A DNA stretch of 7,164 nt from an uncultured Gemmatimonadota bacterium (GTDB taxonomy: Bacteria; Gemmatimonadota; Gemmatimonadetes; Gemmatimonadales; Gemmatimonadaceae). How positions within the stretch are numbered: the first letter of the stretch is position 1; every line of letters starts with the position of its first letter. Positions 1-5,559 of this stretch are shown here, piece after piece. The notes beneath the pieces are model-generated. The model searched no databases. It was not told the DNA's origin and was given only the letters and a program-made list of their open reading frames with translations. A program made the position numbers and the translations under genes. The stretch covers positions 1-7,164 of the forward strand of contig CAMLEQ010000198.1 in the NCBI GenBank assembly GCA_946479015.1. The letters are read 5' to 3'.

Positions 1-476
1 TCCAGACCGTGGGGCGCGCGGCGCGCAATTCCGAGGGGCGGGCGATCTTCTACGCCGACCGCATCACCGGGTCGATGCAGCGGTGCATCGACGAGACGAA
101 GCGCCGCCGCGAGCTGCAGCGCGCGTACAACGAGGCGCACGGCATCACGCCGACGACGGTGGTGAAGAGCACGGAGCAGGTGCGCTTCATCACGCGCGTG
201 GCGGACGCGCGGCACGAGCGGGACGGGGCGGCGGAGAAGCGCGTGGCGGAGCCGGCGGCCACCTACGCGAGCGAGATGGACGCCGCGGCGCTGCTCGAGA
301 TGCTCGAGCAGCAGATGAAGGAGGCGGCCGCGAAGCTCGACTTCGAGGCCGCGGCCGCGCTGCGCGACCAGATCTTCGAGGTCAAGGCGCGGCTGGAGGG
401 CGGGAGCGCGGGCGGGGCGGGGAGCGCGGGCGCATCGCGCCGCGCGGGACTGGATCGGATCCGGGCGAGCCGCTAG
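1..476 (+). CDS. uvrB: UvrB, excinuclease ABC subunit B (3' end only)
   Basis: This is the C-terminal part (157 residues visible) of the UvrB helicase-like subunit. UvrB receives damaged DNA from UvrA and recruits UvrC for nucleotide excision repair in the cytoplasm. The reading frame is already open at base 3, so the gene starts upstream of the window. The first visible residues, QTVGRAARN, are helicase motif VI, with Val where Ile is more usual. They are followed by the familiar FYADRITGSM, IDETKRRR and YNEAHGITP blocks. Residues about 91-130 form the UVR domain that contacts UvrC, ending in LDFEAAAALRDQI. After it comes an atypical low-complexity tail of Gly, Ser and Ala and then a basic end, about 25 residues in all. 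The stop TAG shares its G with the GTG start of tsaE, so the two genes are translationally adjacent. Identification is secure; only the upstream part is missing. Confidence 0.96.
   Translation, partial: QTVGRAARNSEGRAIFYADRITGSMQRCIDETKRRRELQRAYNEAHGITPTTVVKSTEQVRFITRVADARHERDGAAEKRVAEPAATYASEMDAAALLEMLEQQMKEAAAKLDFEAAAALRDQIFEVKARLEGGSAGGAGSAGASRRAGLDRIRASR
402..437 (+). repeat. 18-bp tandem duplication in a G-rich tract at the end of uvrB
   Basis: Two 18-base units, 402-419 and 420-437, share their first 13 bases (GGGAGCGCGGGCG) and 15 of 18 overall. They encode GSAGGA and GSAGAS in the UvrB tail. With the bases just before them, the stretch 398-430 has six runs of three or more G, separated by 1, 5, 1, 1 and 5 bases. 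That fits the usual pattern for an intramolecular G-quadruplex on the plus strand, hence also in the mRNA. The repeat is read directly from the sequence; quadruplex folding is inference. Confidence 0.7.
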
Positions 477-937
477 TGCAGGAGCCGCATCATCACCACG
501 TGGTCCCGCCGCTCGCGGCGCGCGGACGGATCGCGCTCGGGCGCGACGAGCTGGTGGCGTGGGGGGAGCGGTTCGGCGCGGCGGCGCGCGTCCCGCTCAC
601 GGTGGCGATCTCCGGGGAGCTCGGCGCCGGGAAGACGACGCTCGTGCAGGCGATCTGCCGCGGCGCCGGCGTCACGGAGCCCGTCACGAGCCCGACGTTC
701 GCGCTCGTGCACCGGTACGCCGGGGCGCGCTTCCCCGTCTACCACCTCGATCTGTACCGGCTGGAGCGTCCCGGCGAGCTGACGAACATCGGGTGGGACG
801 ACATCATCGGCGCGCACGCGCTGGTCCTGGTGGAGTGGCCGGAGCGTGCCGGGGCGCTGCTGCCGCGGGACGTGGTGCCGGTGGAGCTCGAGCACGATCC
901 GGACGACCCGGATCGCCGCATCCTGCTGGCCGGGTGA
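476..937 (+). CDS. tsaE: TsaE, ATPase of tRNA t6A37 synthesis
   Basis: TsaE is the small cytoplasmic P-loop ATPase that works with TsaB and TsaD to place threonylcarbamoyl-adenosine at position 37 of ANN-decoding tRNAs. From GTG 476 the product has 153 residues, the usual family size. Walker A is GELGAGKT (residues 47-54). The family block SPTF lies at 72-75, followed by the HLDLYRL block (90-96) and the VEWPERAGALLP block near the C-terminus. Upstream in-frame codons lie inside uvrB, so the start is GTG 476, overlapping the uvrB stop by one base, or GTG 500, giving 145 residues. No convincing ribosome binding site favours either, and translation may be coupled to uvrB. With the 476 start, residues 5-8 are four consecutive histidines. 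The gene ends in GTGA, overlapping tsaB by four bases. Family assignment is firm; the exact start is not. Confidence 0.93.
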   Translation: MQEPHHHHVVPPLAARGRIALGRDELVAWGERFGAAARVPLTVAISGELGAGKTTLVQAICRGAGVTEPVTSPTFALVHRYAGARFPVYHLDLYRLERPGELTNIGWDDIIGAHALVLVEWPERAGALLPRDVVPVELEHDPDDPDRRILLAG

Positions 938-1605
938 GCGCGCGCGCGACGCTGGCGCTCGACGCCGCGACGTACACGGGCTCCGTGGCGGTGATCGTCG
1001 GGAGCGAGGTGCTCGCCGAGCGGGACGTGGCGATGCGCGGCGTGCACGAGGAGCGGCTGCTCCCCGCGGTGGCCGAAGCGCTCGAGGCCGCGAACGTGAC
1101 CGTGCGCGACCTCGGGCGCATCGTGTGCGGGGCGGGGCCGGGGAGCTTCACGAGCCTGCGCATTGCCGGGGCGATCGCGAAGGGGATCGCGACGGCGCGG
1201 GCGGTGCCGCTGTTCGCCGTGCCGTCGCTCGCGCTCGTGGTGGCCGGCGCCGAGCACACCGGCGCGCCGGGGCGCTGGCTCGCGGTGCTCGACGCGATGC
1301 GCGGCGACGTGTACGCGCAGCCGTTCGACGTGCGCGGAGACTGGAGCGTTGCGCCGCTCGCCGCTCCCGCGCTCTTCCCGCGCGCGGAGCTCTCCGCGCG
1401 TGCGGCGGCGGTGTGCGCGACGCCGATCGGGCCGGCGGAGCCGGTGGCCGCCGCGCCGCGCGCGGGCGGTGTCACGAGGCTCGAGGGCGTGCTTGCCGCC
1501 TCCGGCGCCGTGGATCTCGCCACGTGGGAGCCGGAGTACGGGCGGCTGGCGGAGGCGCAGGTGAAGTGGGAGCGAGCGCACGGACGCCCGCTCCCCGGTG
1601 CGTGA
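934..1605 (+). CDS. tsaB: TsaB, t6A37 synthesis partner of TsaD
   Basis: TsaB is a catalytically inactive ASKHA-fold paralogue of TsaD. It scaffolds the TsaB-TsaD-TsaE complex that makes tRNA t6A37. The 223-residue product has the expected length. It opens with the phosphate-1-like strand LALDAATYTGSVAVI (from residue 7) and carries the family signature GPGSFTSLRIA at 68-78, where the more common form is GPGSFTGVRIG. The C-terminus has EPEYGRLAEAQVKWE in place of the PxYLR ending of gamma-proteobacterial members; I take this as lineage variation. The start GTG 934 lies in the four-base GTGA overlap with tsaE, which suggests translational coupling. The gene encoding the catalytic partner TsaD is not in this window and must lie elsewhere. 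Function is assigned by family and neighbourhood, and both agree. Confidence 0.92.
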   Translation: MSARATLALDAATYTGSVAVIVGSEVLAERDVAMRGVHEERLLPAVAEALEAANVTVRDLGRIVCGAGPGSFTSLRIAGAIAKGIATARAVPLFAVPSLALVVAGAEHTGAPGRWLAVLDAMRGDVYAQPFDVRGDWSVAPLAAPALFPRAELSARAAAVCATPIGPAEPVAAAPRAGGVTRLEGVLAASGAVDLATWEPEYGRLAEAQVKWERAHGRPLPGA

Positions 1606-1612
1606 GGCCATG

Positions 1613-2110
1613 ATGGCACTGCGGGAGACGGAGACGTCGAGCGGGCCGGCGGAGGCGTCCCCGCCGGTCATCCGGCCGGCGGCGGCGGGGGACCTCGACC
1701 GCATCCACGAGATCGAGCTCGCGTCGTTCTCCGATCCGTGGGCGCGCCAGGCGTTCGCGCGGCTCATCGGCGACCGGCGCGTCCAGTTCACCGTCGCCTG
1801 TCTCCCCGACGGGCGCGTGATCGGCTACCTCGTCGCGTGGTTCGTGATGGACGAGGGGGAGATCGCCAACCTCGCCGTGGCGCCGGAGGCGCGCGGGCGC
1901 CACGTCGGCGGCGCGCTGCTCGATGACACCGTGCGCCGCGCGCGCGCGCGCGGCACGTCGGCGGTGTATCTCGAGGTGCGCGACTCGAACGACCGTGCCC
2001 GCGCGCTCTACGCATCGCGCGGCTTCACGGAGGTGGGGCGGCGACGGCGCTATTACCGCAGGCCGGTGGAGGATGCGCTGGTGCTGCGCCTCGTGCTGCC
2101 GGAACCATAG
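1613..2110 (+). CDS. rimI: RimI, ribosomal protein S18 alanine N-acetyltransferase
   Basis: This GNAT-family enzyme transfers acetyl from acetyl-CoA to the N-terminal alanine of ribosomal protein S18. The acetyl-CoA pyrophosphate loop is visible as NLAVAPEARGRHVGGALL. It is followed by YLEVRDSNDRARALYASRGF and an RRRRYYRRPVEDALVL end typical of RimI. The Glu of LEVR and the Tyr of ALYAS are 12 residues apart, matching the catalytic Glu103 and Tyr115 of Salmonella RimI. I chose ATG 1613 (165 residues) because TGAGG at 1603-1607 lies five bases upstream. ATG 1610 and GTG 1598 (170 residues, overlapping tsaB) are possible. About 19 loosely composed residues precede the fold, so the true start may vary. 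tsaE, tsaB and rimI next to one another is a classic bacterial arrangement. I see no clear terminator after the stop. Confidence 0.9.
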   Translation: MALRETETSSGPAEASPPVIRPAAAGDLDRIHEIELASFSDPWARQAFARLIGDRRVQFTVACLPDGRVIGYLVAWFVMDEGEIANLAVAPEARGRHVGGALLDDTVRRARARGTSAVYLEVRDSNDRARALYASRGFTEVGRRRRYYRRPVEDALVLRLVLPEP

Positions 2111-2143
2111 CACGCGCAACGGAAATGGTGGCACCGCACCGAT

Positions 2144-2176
2144 TTGCTGGCGTGAACGTCGGTGCGTCTCTATACT
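2144..2176 (+). promoter_or_regulatory. Predicted sigma-70-type promoter of ssb
   Basis: TATACT at 2171-2176 matches the -10 consensus at five of six bases and stands out in this GC-rich window. The best -35 candidate, TTGCTG at 2144-2149, matches only three of six and leaves a long 21-base spacer, so the -35 part is weak. Transcription would start near 2183, about 33 bases before the ssb start codon. Confidence 0.6.
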
Positions 2177-2182
2177 GTCGTC

Positions 2183-2198
2183 GGCGAGTTCACTCGCC
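2183..2198 (+). promoter_or_regulatory. Perfect dyad at the predicted ssb transcript start
   Basis: GGCGAGTTCACTCGCC is a perfect 7+7 inverted repeat around TC, or six pairs with a TTCA loop. It lies seven bases after the -10 box and ends seven bases before the AGGAGG of ssb. It could be an operator covering the start point or a hairpin at the 5' end of the mRNA. The dyad is seen directly; the function is inference. Confidence 0.55.
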
Positions 2199-2215
2199 AT
2201 CTGCCAGGAGGAATC

Positions 2216-2725
2216 GTGAGCCGGAGCTTGAACAAGGTGATGTTGATCGGGAACCTCGGGGCCGACCCCGAGGTGCGATCGACGTCGGGGGGCAATCGCG
2301 TGGCGACGTTCTCGCTCGCGACGAGCCGGTCGTGGAACGGCCCCACCGGGGAGAAGCAGGAGAAGACCGAGTGGCATCGCTGCGTGGTGTGGAACACCAA
2401 GACTTCGCAGCTCGCGGACATCGTCGAGCGCTACCTCAAGAAGGGAGACAAGGTGTACGTGGAGGGGCGCGTCGAGTACCGGCAGTGGCAGGACAAGGAG
2501 AACCAGACCCGCTACAGCACGGAGATCAACGTGCGCGAGATGATCATGCTGAGCGGGCGTCCAGGCGGCGGCGAGGGGTACGAGGGGGACGGCGGCTCAC
2601 GCGCACGGGCCGCGAGCGCCGAGCGGCCGCGCGGCGGCACCCAGGGCGGTTCCAGCGGCGGCGGCGGCGACTTCGAGGACTTCCGCGGCTCGCTGGAAGA
2701 AGAGGACGACGACCTGCCGTTCTGA
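2216..2725 (+). CDS. ssb: Single-stranded DNA-binding protein SSB
   Basis: SSB coats single-stranded DNA during replication, recombination and repair, and recruits partner enzymes through its C-terminal tip. GTG 2216 is chosen because AGGAGG (2206-2211) lies four bases upstream and the product then begins MSRSLNKVMLIGNLGADPEV, the standard SSB start; reading further upstream would run through the promoter. The protein has 169 residues. The OB fold spans about 4-112, with aromatic residues W40, W53, W59 and W91 near the positions of the DNA-stacking W40, W54, F60 and W88 of E. coli SSB. A Gly, Ser and Arg-rich linker follows, then an acidic tail ending DDDLPF, close to the usual DDDIPF. It appears to be a single-gene unit, with its own promoter and a hairpin right after the stop. 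This is the main replicative type, with no sign of phage or plasmid origin. Confidence 0.97.
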   Translation: MSRSLNKVMLIGNLGADPEVRSTSGGNRVATFSLATSRSWNGPTGEKQEKTEWHRCVVWNTKTSQLADIVERYLKKGDKVYVEGRVEYRQWQDKENQTRYSTEINVREMIMLSGRPGGGEGYEGDGGSRARAASAERPRGGTQGGSSGGGGDFEDFRGSLEEEDDDLPF

Positions 2726-2732
2726 CGGCACG

Positions 2733-2764
2733 GGGGCGGGGACGGGAGTGACCGTTCCCGCCCC
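2733..2764 (+). terminator. GC-rich hairpin after ssb, probable terminator
   Basis: The arms 2733-2745 (GGGGCGGGGACGG) and 2752-2764 (CCGTTCCCGCCCC) pair over 13 positions with a single G-U wobble and a six-base loop GAGTGA. The hairpin starts eight bases after the ssb stop codon. The following bases (TCATCGTCTC) contain only scattered T, so it is not a textbook intrinsic terminator, but position and stability favour that role. It might instead protect the 3' end of the mRNA. Confidence 0.65.
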
Positions 2765-2785
2765 TCATCGTCTCACTACGGAGGA

Positions 2786-2813
2786 GCCGGGCGCCCGCGG
2801 CGCGGGGCCCGGC
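2786..2813 (+). other. Second GC hairpin, upstream of the LysM gene
   Basis: GCCGGGC (2786-2792) pairs with GCCCGGC (2807-2813). After one bulged G (2793), CCCGC (2794-2798) pairs with GCGGG (2802-2806), leaving a three-base loop GGC. That makes 12 pairs in total. It begins 21 bases after the ssb hairpin and ends 45 bases before the LysM gene start. No T-run follows. It may belong to the leader of the LysM mRNA or back up termination of ssb. I see no clear promoter between it and the LysM gene. Confidence 0.5.
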
Positions 2814-2858
2814 GTTCACATCGCTCCCTCTGACACCTGACCGATGGTGAGGCGTACG

Positions 2859-4013
2859 ATGCGTCCGTTCACGCAGCAGGCAGGAGTTCCCCACCGCTCC
2901 ACGCGCGCGCTCCGCGCCGGCGCCGTCGTCGCGCTCGCCGCGGCGCTGTCGGCCTCCGCGCTCTCCGCCCAGGAGGCGACCGCCGCGGGGCAGACGCACA
3001 CCGTGAAGAAAGGGGACACGCTCTGGGACATCGCCCGCGCCTACCTGAGCGATCCCTTTCTCTGGCCCGAGATCTACCGCCTGAACACCGAGGTCGTGGA
3101 GGATCCGCACTGGATCTATCCCGGCGAGGTGCTCAAGGTCCCCGGCACCGCACAGGTGGCGACGGAGAATCGGGTCGAGCAGCACGAGCCAGAGATGCCG
3201 GTGCCCGCGAGCCCCGGCGCGCCCACCGTGTTCGCGCAGGGGATCGGCGGCAGCCGGCTCACCGTGTCGCGCTACGGCAACTCCCCCGCGCAGTACCCGC
3301 ACACGGCGGTGCGCCCGGGCGAGTTCTACGCGGCGCCGTGGGTGGACCGCCCCGGCGGCCCCAAGTCGCGCGGCGTGCTCGTCGCCGCCGTGGACCTGCC
3401 GGGGATCGCCGGCGCCTCCGACCGCGACCGCCTCGGGCCGCAGGATCGCGCGTACATCACGCTCCCCGAGGGGATCGTGGCGGCGAAGGGCGATCGCTTC
3501 GTCGTCTATGACGCCGGCCCCGAGGTCGAGGATGGCGGCGCGGTGATGATCCCCACCGGGATCGTGGAGGTCGAGCACACCGACAACGGCGACGCCACCA
3601 CGGTGCGCCTCGTCCAGCAGTTCGGCGAGGTGAAGATCGGGCAGGGGGTGGTGCCGCTCGACCGCTTCACGCTCGGGACCGAGGAGCGTCCGTCTCCGCT
3701 CATGCTCGGGACGGAGAGCAAGGTCATCTACATTCCCTCCGGCGCCGTGCTCCCCTCCGTGCAGCGCTACGTCATCCTCGATGCCACCATGCGCGACGGC
3801 GTGAAGGTGGGAGACCAGTTCACGCTCTTCCGCCCGCGCGTGAAGGCGGACGTGCCCGGGGAGGGGCGACAGGTGGTGCTCCCCGAGGAGGCGATCGCGC
3901 TGGCGCAGGTGGTGAAGGTCACCGACCGCGGCACCACGGCGGTGATCGTCGACCAGCGGCAGCCGGCCATCAAGGAGGGGACGCGCGCGAAGCTCACGGC
4001 GCGCATGCCCTGA
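2859..4013 (+). CDS. Exported LysM-domain protein with a duplicated C-terminal unit
   Basis: The product (384 residues from ATG 2859) begins with a signal peptide: basic residues up to R19, a hydrophobic core at about 20-34, and a likely signal peptidase I cut after LSA (35-37). A single LysM domain occupies about 46-95, starting THTVKKGDTLWDIARAYL and ending DPHWIYPGEVLKVPG. LysM domains bind peptidoglycan glycan strands, so the protein is probably attached to the wall in the periplasm. A Pro-rich linker (about 97-123) follows. The rest, about 172-380, is beta-rich and seems to contain two related units, around GDRFVVY (211-217) and GDQFTLF (318-324). I see no peptidase, lytic or amidase motif, so the job of this part is unknown. 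ATG 2859 is preferred over ATG 2844 because TGAGG lies six bases upstream of it. Family LysM is firm; function beyond wall binding is open. Confidence 0.88.
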   Translation: MRPFTQQAGVPHRSTRALRAGAVVALAAALSASALSAQEATAAGQTHTVKKGDTLWDIARAYLSDPFLWPEIYRLNTEVVEDPHWIYPGEVLKVPGTAQVATENRVEQHEPEMPVPASPGAPTVFAQGIGGSRLTVSRYGNSPAQYPHTAVRPGEFYAAPWVDRPGGPKSRGVLVAAVDLPGIAGASDRDRLGPQDRAYITLPEGIVAAKGDRFVVYDAGPEVEDGGAVMIPTGIVEVEHTDNGDATTVRLVQQFGEVKIGQGVVPLDRFTLGTEERPSPLMLGTESKVIYIPSGAVLPSVQRYVILDATMRDGVKVGDQFTLFRPRVKADVPGEGRQVVLPEEAIALAQVVKVTDRGTTAVIVDQRQPAIKEGTRAKLTARMP

Positions 4014-4101
4014 CGGAGAGCGCGGGGCGCGCCGGTGGTGTCGTGGGTCGCTGACGCGTCCGCACGCCCCCGCGCGACCCCGTGCCTTCGGGGCGCCGCC
4101 G

Positions 4102-4131
4102 GTGACCTTTCCCGGGGTGCCAGTGTAGATT
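4102..4131 (+). promoter_or_regulatory. Candidate promoter of the hemX-sirC-hemA unit
   Basis: GTGACC (4102-4107) and TAGATT (4126-4131) each match four of six consensus bases and are 18 bases apart. The predicted start of transcription, near 4138, would leave a leader of only about seven bases before ATG 4145, and no Shine-Dalgarno sequence is seen there. The rest of the gap from 4014 holds only GC-rich partial dyads without a T-run, for example CCCCG/CGGGG at 4078-4093 and GGGTCGC/GCGACCC at 4045-4080. None convinces me as a terminator for the LysM gene. Confidence 0.35.
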
Positions 4132-4144
4132 GCGATCGAACGCA

Positions 4145-4951
4145 ATGATCGCGATCGCTCATTTTCTCGCCATCACGTGCTACCTCGCCGCCGCGGGTCT
4201 GGCGGCGGTGCCGTTCGCGCGTCCCATTCGCGCGCCCGTGCGCGGCGTGGTCCTGCTGCTGACCGCAGGGATCGCGTCGCATCTCGTGGCGCTCGGCGCG
4301 TTCGTGCACGTGCACGGCCAGCCGCCGCTCACCGGGCTCGGGCCCGCGCTGTCGTTCGGGGCCTTCCTGCTCGCCGTCACGCTGGCGGTGGTGGAGGTGC
4401 TCGCGCGCGAGGTGAGCCTCACCCTGTTCGCCGCGCCGTTCGCCGCGCTGGTGACCGTCTTCGCGAACCTCGCGGGGATGGTCCCCGGCCACGAGCCGGC
4501 GGGGGTGCGTGGCGTGTGGCTCACGTCGCACATCGCGCTGAGCTTCCTCGGCATCGCGAGCTTCGCCACCGCGGCCGCCGCGGGGGTGATGTATCTCGTG
4601 GAGCGGCGCGAGCTCAAGTCGCGCCGCTTCGGGGCGATCTTCCGCTTCTTCCCGCCGTTGGAGACGCTCGACCGCGTGAACCACGTGGCCGCCGTGTCGG
4701 GATGGCTGGCGCTGACGGTGGGAACAGGGCTTGCCACGGCCTACTCGGTGGTCTACCACGCCGGCGACGCCTCCAAGGTGATCTGGGGGCTGGCGGCCTG
4801 GCTGGCGGCGACCGCGCTCACGGCCGGACGCACGGTGGCCGGCTGGCGGGCGCGGCGGGCCGCGGTGATGTCGAACGTGCTCTTCACCGGCGTCGTCGTG
4901 CTGTACCTCGCGCTCCGCGTCTTCGGCACGCGATCCGGCCAGTTCCTGTGA
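4145..4951 (+). CDS. hemX: HemX/CcsA-family polytopic membrane protein
   Basis: This 268-residue protein has about eight predicted membrane segments (near 2-24, 34-56, 63-87, 90-113, 125-152, 180-204, 211-231 and 241-260), the layout of the CcsA/HemX cytochrome c assembly family. Typical family stretches are LTSHIALSFLGIASFATAAAAGVMYLVE, split here by loops only at its ends, and GWRARRAA near the C-terminus. Histidines H46, H129 and H180 are candidate heme-facing residues. The tryptophan-rich heme-handling motif expected before segment 7 is reduced to YHAGDASK, which favours a HemX-type role. In Bacillus subtilis, HemX lowers HemA levels, and here too the gene is just upstream of hemA. A cytochrome c assembly role is not excluded. 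ATG 4145 is preferred to TTG 4130, which overlaps the candidate -10 box. The stop overlaps sirC by GTGA. The family is solid; the symbol is a best fit. Confidence 0.78.
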   Translation: MIAIAHFLAITCYLAAAGLAAVPFARPIRAPVRGVVLLLTAGIASHLVALGAFVHVHGQPPLTGLGPALSFGAFLLAVTLAVVEVLAREVSLTLFAAPFAALVTVFANLAGMVPGHEPAGVRGVWLTSHIALSFLGIASFATAAAAGVMYLVERRELKSRRFGAIFRFFPPLETLDRVNHVAAVSGWLALTVGTGLATAYSVVYHAGDASKVIWGLAAWLAATALTAGRTVAGWRARRAAVMSNVLFTGVVVLYLALRVFGTRSGQFL

Positions 4952-5559
4952 GCGGCTATCCGGTGGTGCTCGATGGCTCGGCGATCGAGGCGCTGATCGT
5001 GGGCGGCGGTGCCGTGGCGGTGCGCAAGGCGCGCGCGCTCCTCGATGCCGGCGCCCGCGTGCGCGTGGTGGCGGCGGCGCCATCGCCGGCGCTGCGCGCG
5101 CTCGCCGACGCCTGTCCCCGCTGCACGGTGCGCGAGGGGGAGTACGACGCCGAAGACATCGCCGGGGCCACGCTCGTCTACGCCGCCACCGATCGCGCGG
5201 AGGTGAACGCGGCGGTGGCGGCCGATGCCGCGCGGGCGCACCGCCTGGTGAACGTGGCGGACGACCCCGAGGCGGGGACGTTCGTCACCGTGGCCGCGCA
5301 CCGCGCGGGGGACCTCGTGGTCGGCGTCGCCACCGGCGGCGTGCCCGGGGGCGCGGCGCGCATCCGCGATGCGATCGCCGCCCGCTTCGACGAGCGCTAC
5401 GCCGTCGCGCTCCACGCGCTCGCGGCGCTGCGACGCCGCCTGCTCGACGTCGGCGCCCGCGACGAGTGGCGCCGCGCGGCGGATGCGCTCATCGACGAGC
5501 GCTTCTGCGACCGCGTGGAGCGGGGCGGCTATGCCGAGGAGGTGGCCGCGTGGCGGTGA
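4948..5559 (+). CDS. Precorrin-2 dehydrogenase, SirC/Met8 type (siroheme synthesis)
   Basis: This enzyme oxidises precorrin-2 to sirohydrochlorin with NAD; some members also insert iron. The 203-residue product corresponds to the N-terminal module of CysG, without the methyltransferase half. The Rossmann motif LIVGGGAVAVRKARALLDAG is at 16-35, the YAATD strand at 78-82, and LVNVADDP at 100-107. D105 aligns with the catalytic Asp104 of Salmonella CysG. T129 stands at the place of CysG Ser128. The following stretch, GGVPGGAARIR (130-140), replaces the common GxSPxLAR motif. Start GTG 4948 lies in a GTGA overlap with the membrane protein gene, and its end overlaps hemA by ten bases. A stand-alone SirC next to hemA and hemX is a known arrangement in several phyla. 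The methyltransferase that makes precorrin-2 is not in the window. SirC is the name I would choose, but chelatase activity cannot be judged from sequence. Confidence 0.87.
   Translation: MSGYPVVLDGSAIEALIVGGGAVAVRKARALLDAGARVRVVAAAPSPALRALADACPRCTVREGEYDAEDIAGATLVYAATDRAEVNAAVAADAARAHRLVNVADDPEAGTFVTVAAHRAGDLVVGVATGGVPGGAARIRDAIAARFDERYAVALHALAALRRRLLDVGARDEWRRAADALIDERFCDRVERGGYAEEVAAWR

Noticed and set aside
83..475. Upstream extension of the tsaE frame
   Set aside because: The frame is open by chance inside uvrB; the Arg-rich translation has no resemblance to TsaE, and the family length fits a start at 476 or 500.
739..1791. Minus-strand open frame across tsaE, tsaB and rimI
   Set aside because: The composition is typical of antisense frames in GC-rich DNA, and three well-matched genes occupy the other strand.
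2111..2170. Possible terminator after rimI
   Set aside because: I could find no stem with a reasonable loop or T-run, so read-through or factor-dependent termination is as likely.
2162..2215. ATG-less upstream start for ssb giving an 18-residue extension
   Set aside because: It covers the -10 box and dyad; the AGGAGG and the conserved SSB N-terminus point to GTG 2216.
2780..2786. GGAGGAG, a strong ribosome-binding-like sequence
   Set aside because: No ATG, GTG or TTG follows at usable distance, and it partly overlaps the second hairpin; probably chance.
4020..4093. Possible terminator after the LysM gene
   Set aside because: Several alternative GC dyads are possible, with large loops or short arms and no T-run; such pairings are expected in sequence this rich in GC.
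2544..4145. Long open frame on the minus strand (533 codons)
   Set aside because: It lies opposite the end of ssb and the whole LysM gene, is rich in Arg, His, Gly and Ala, and shows no family motif. It is a GC-rich shadow.
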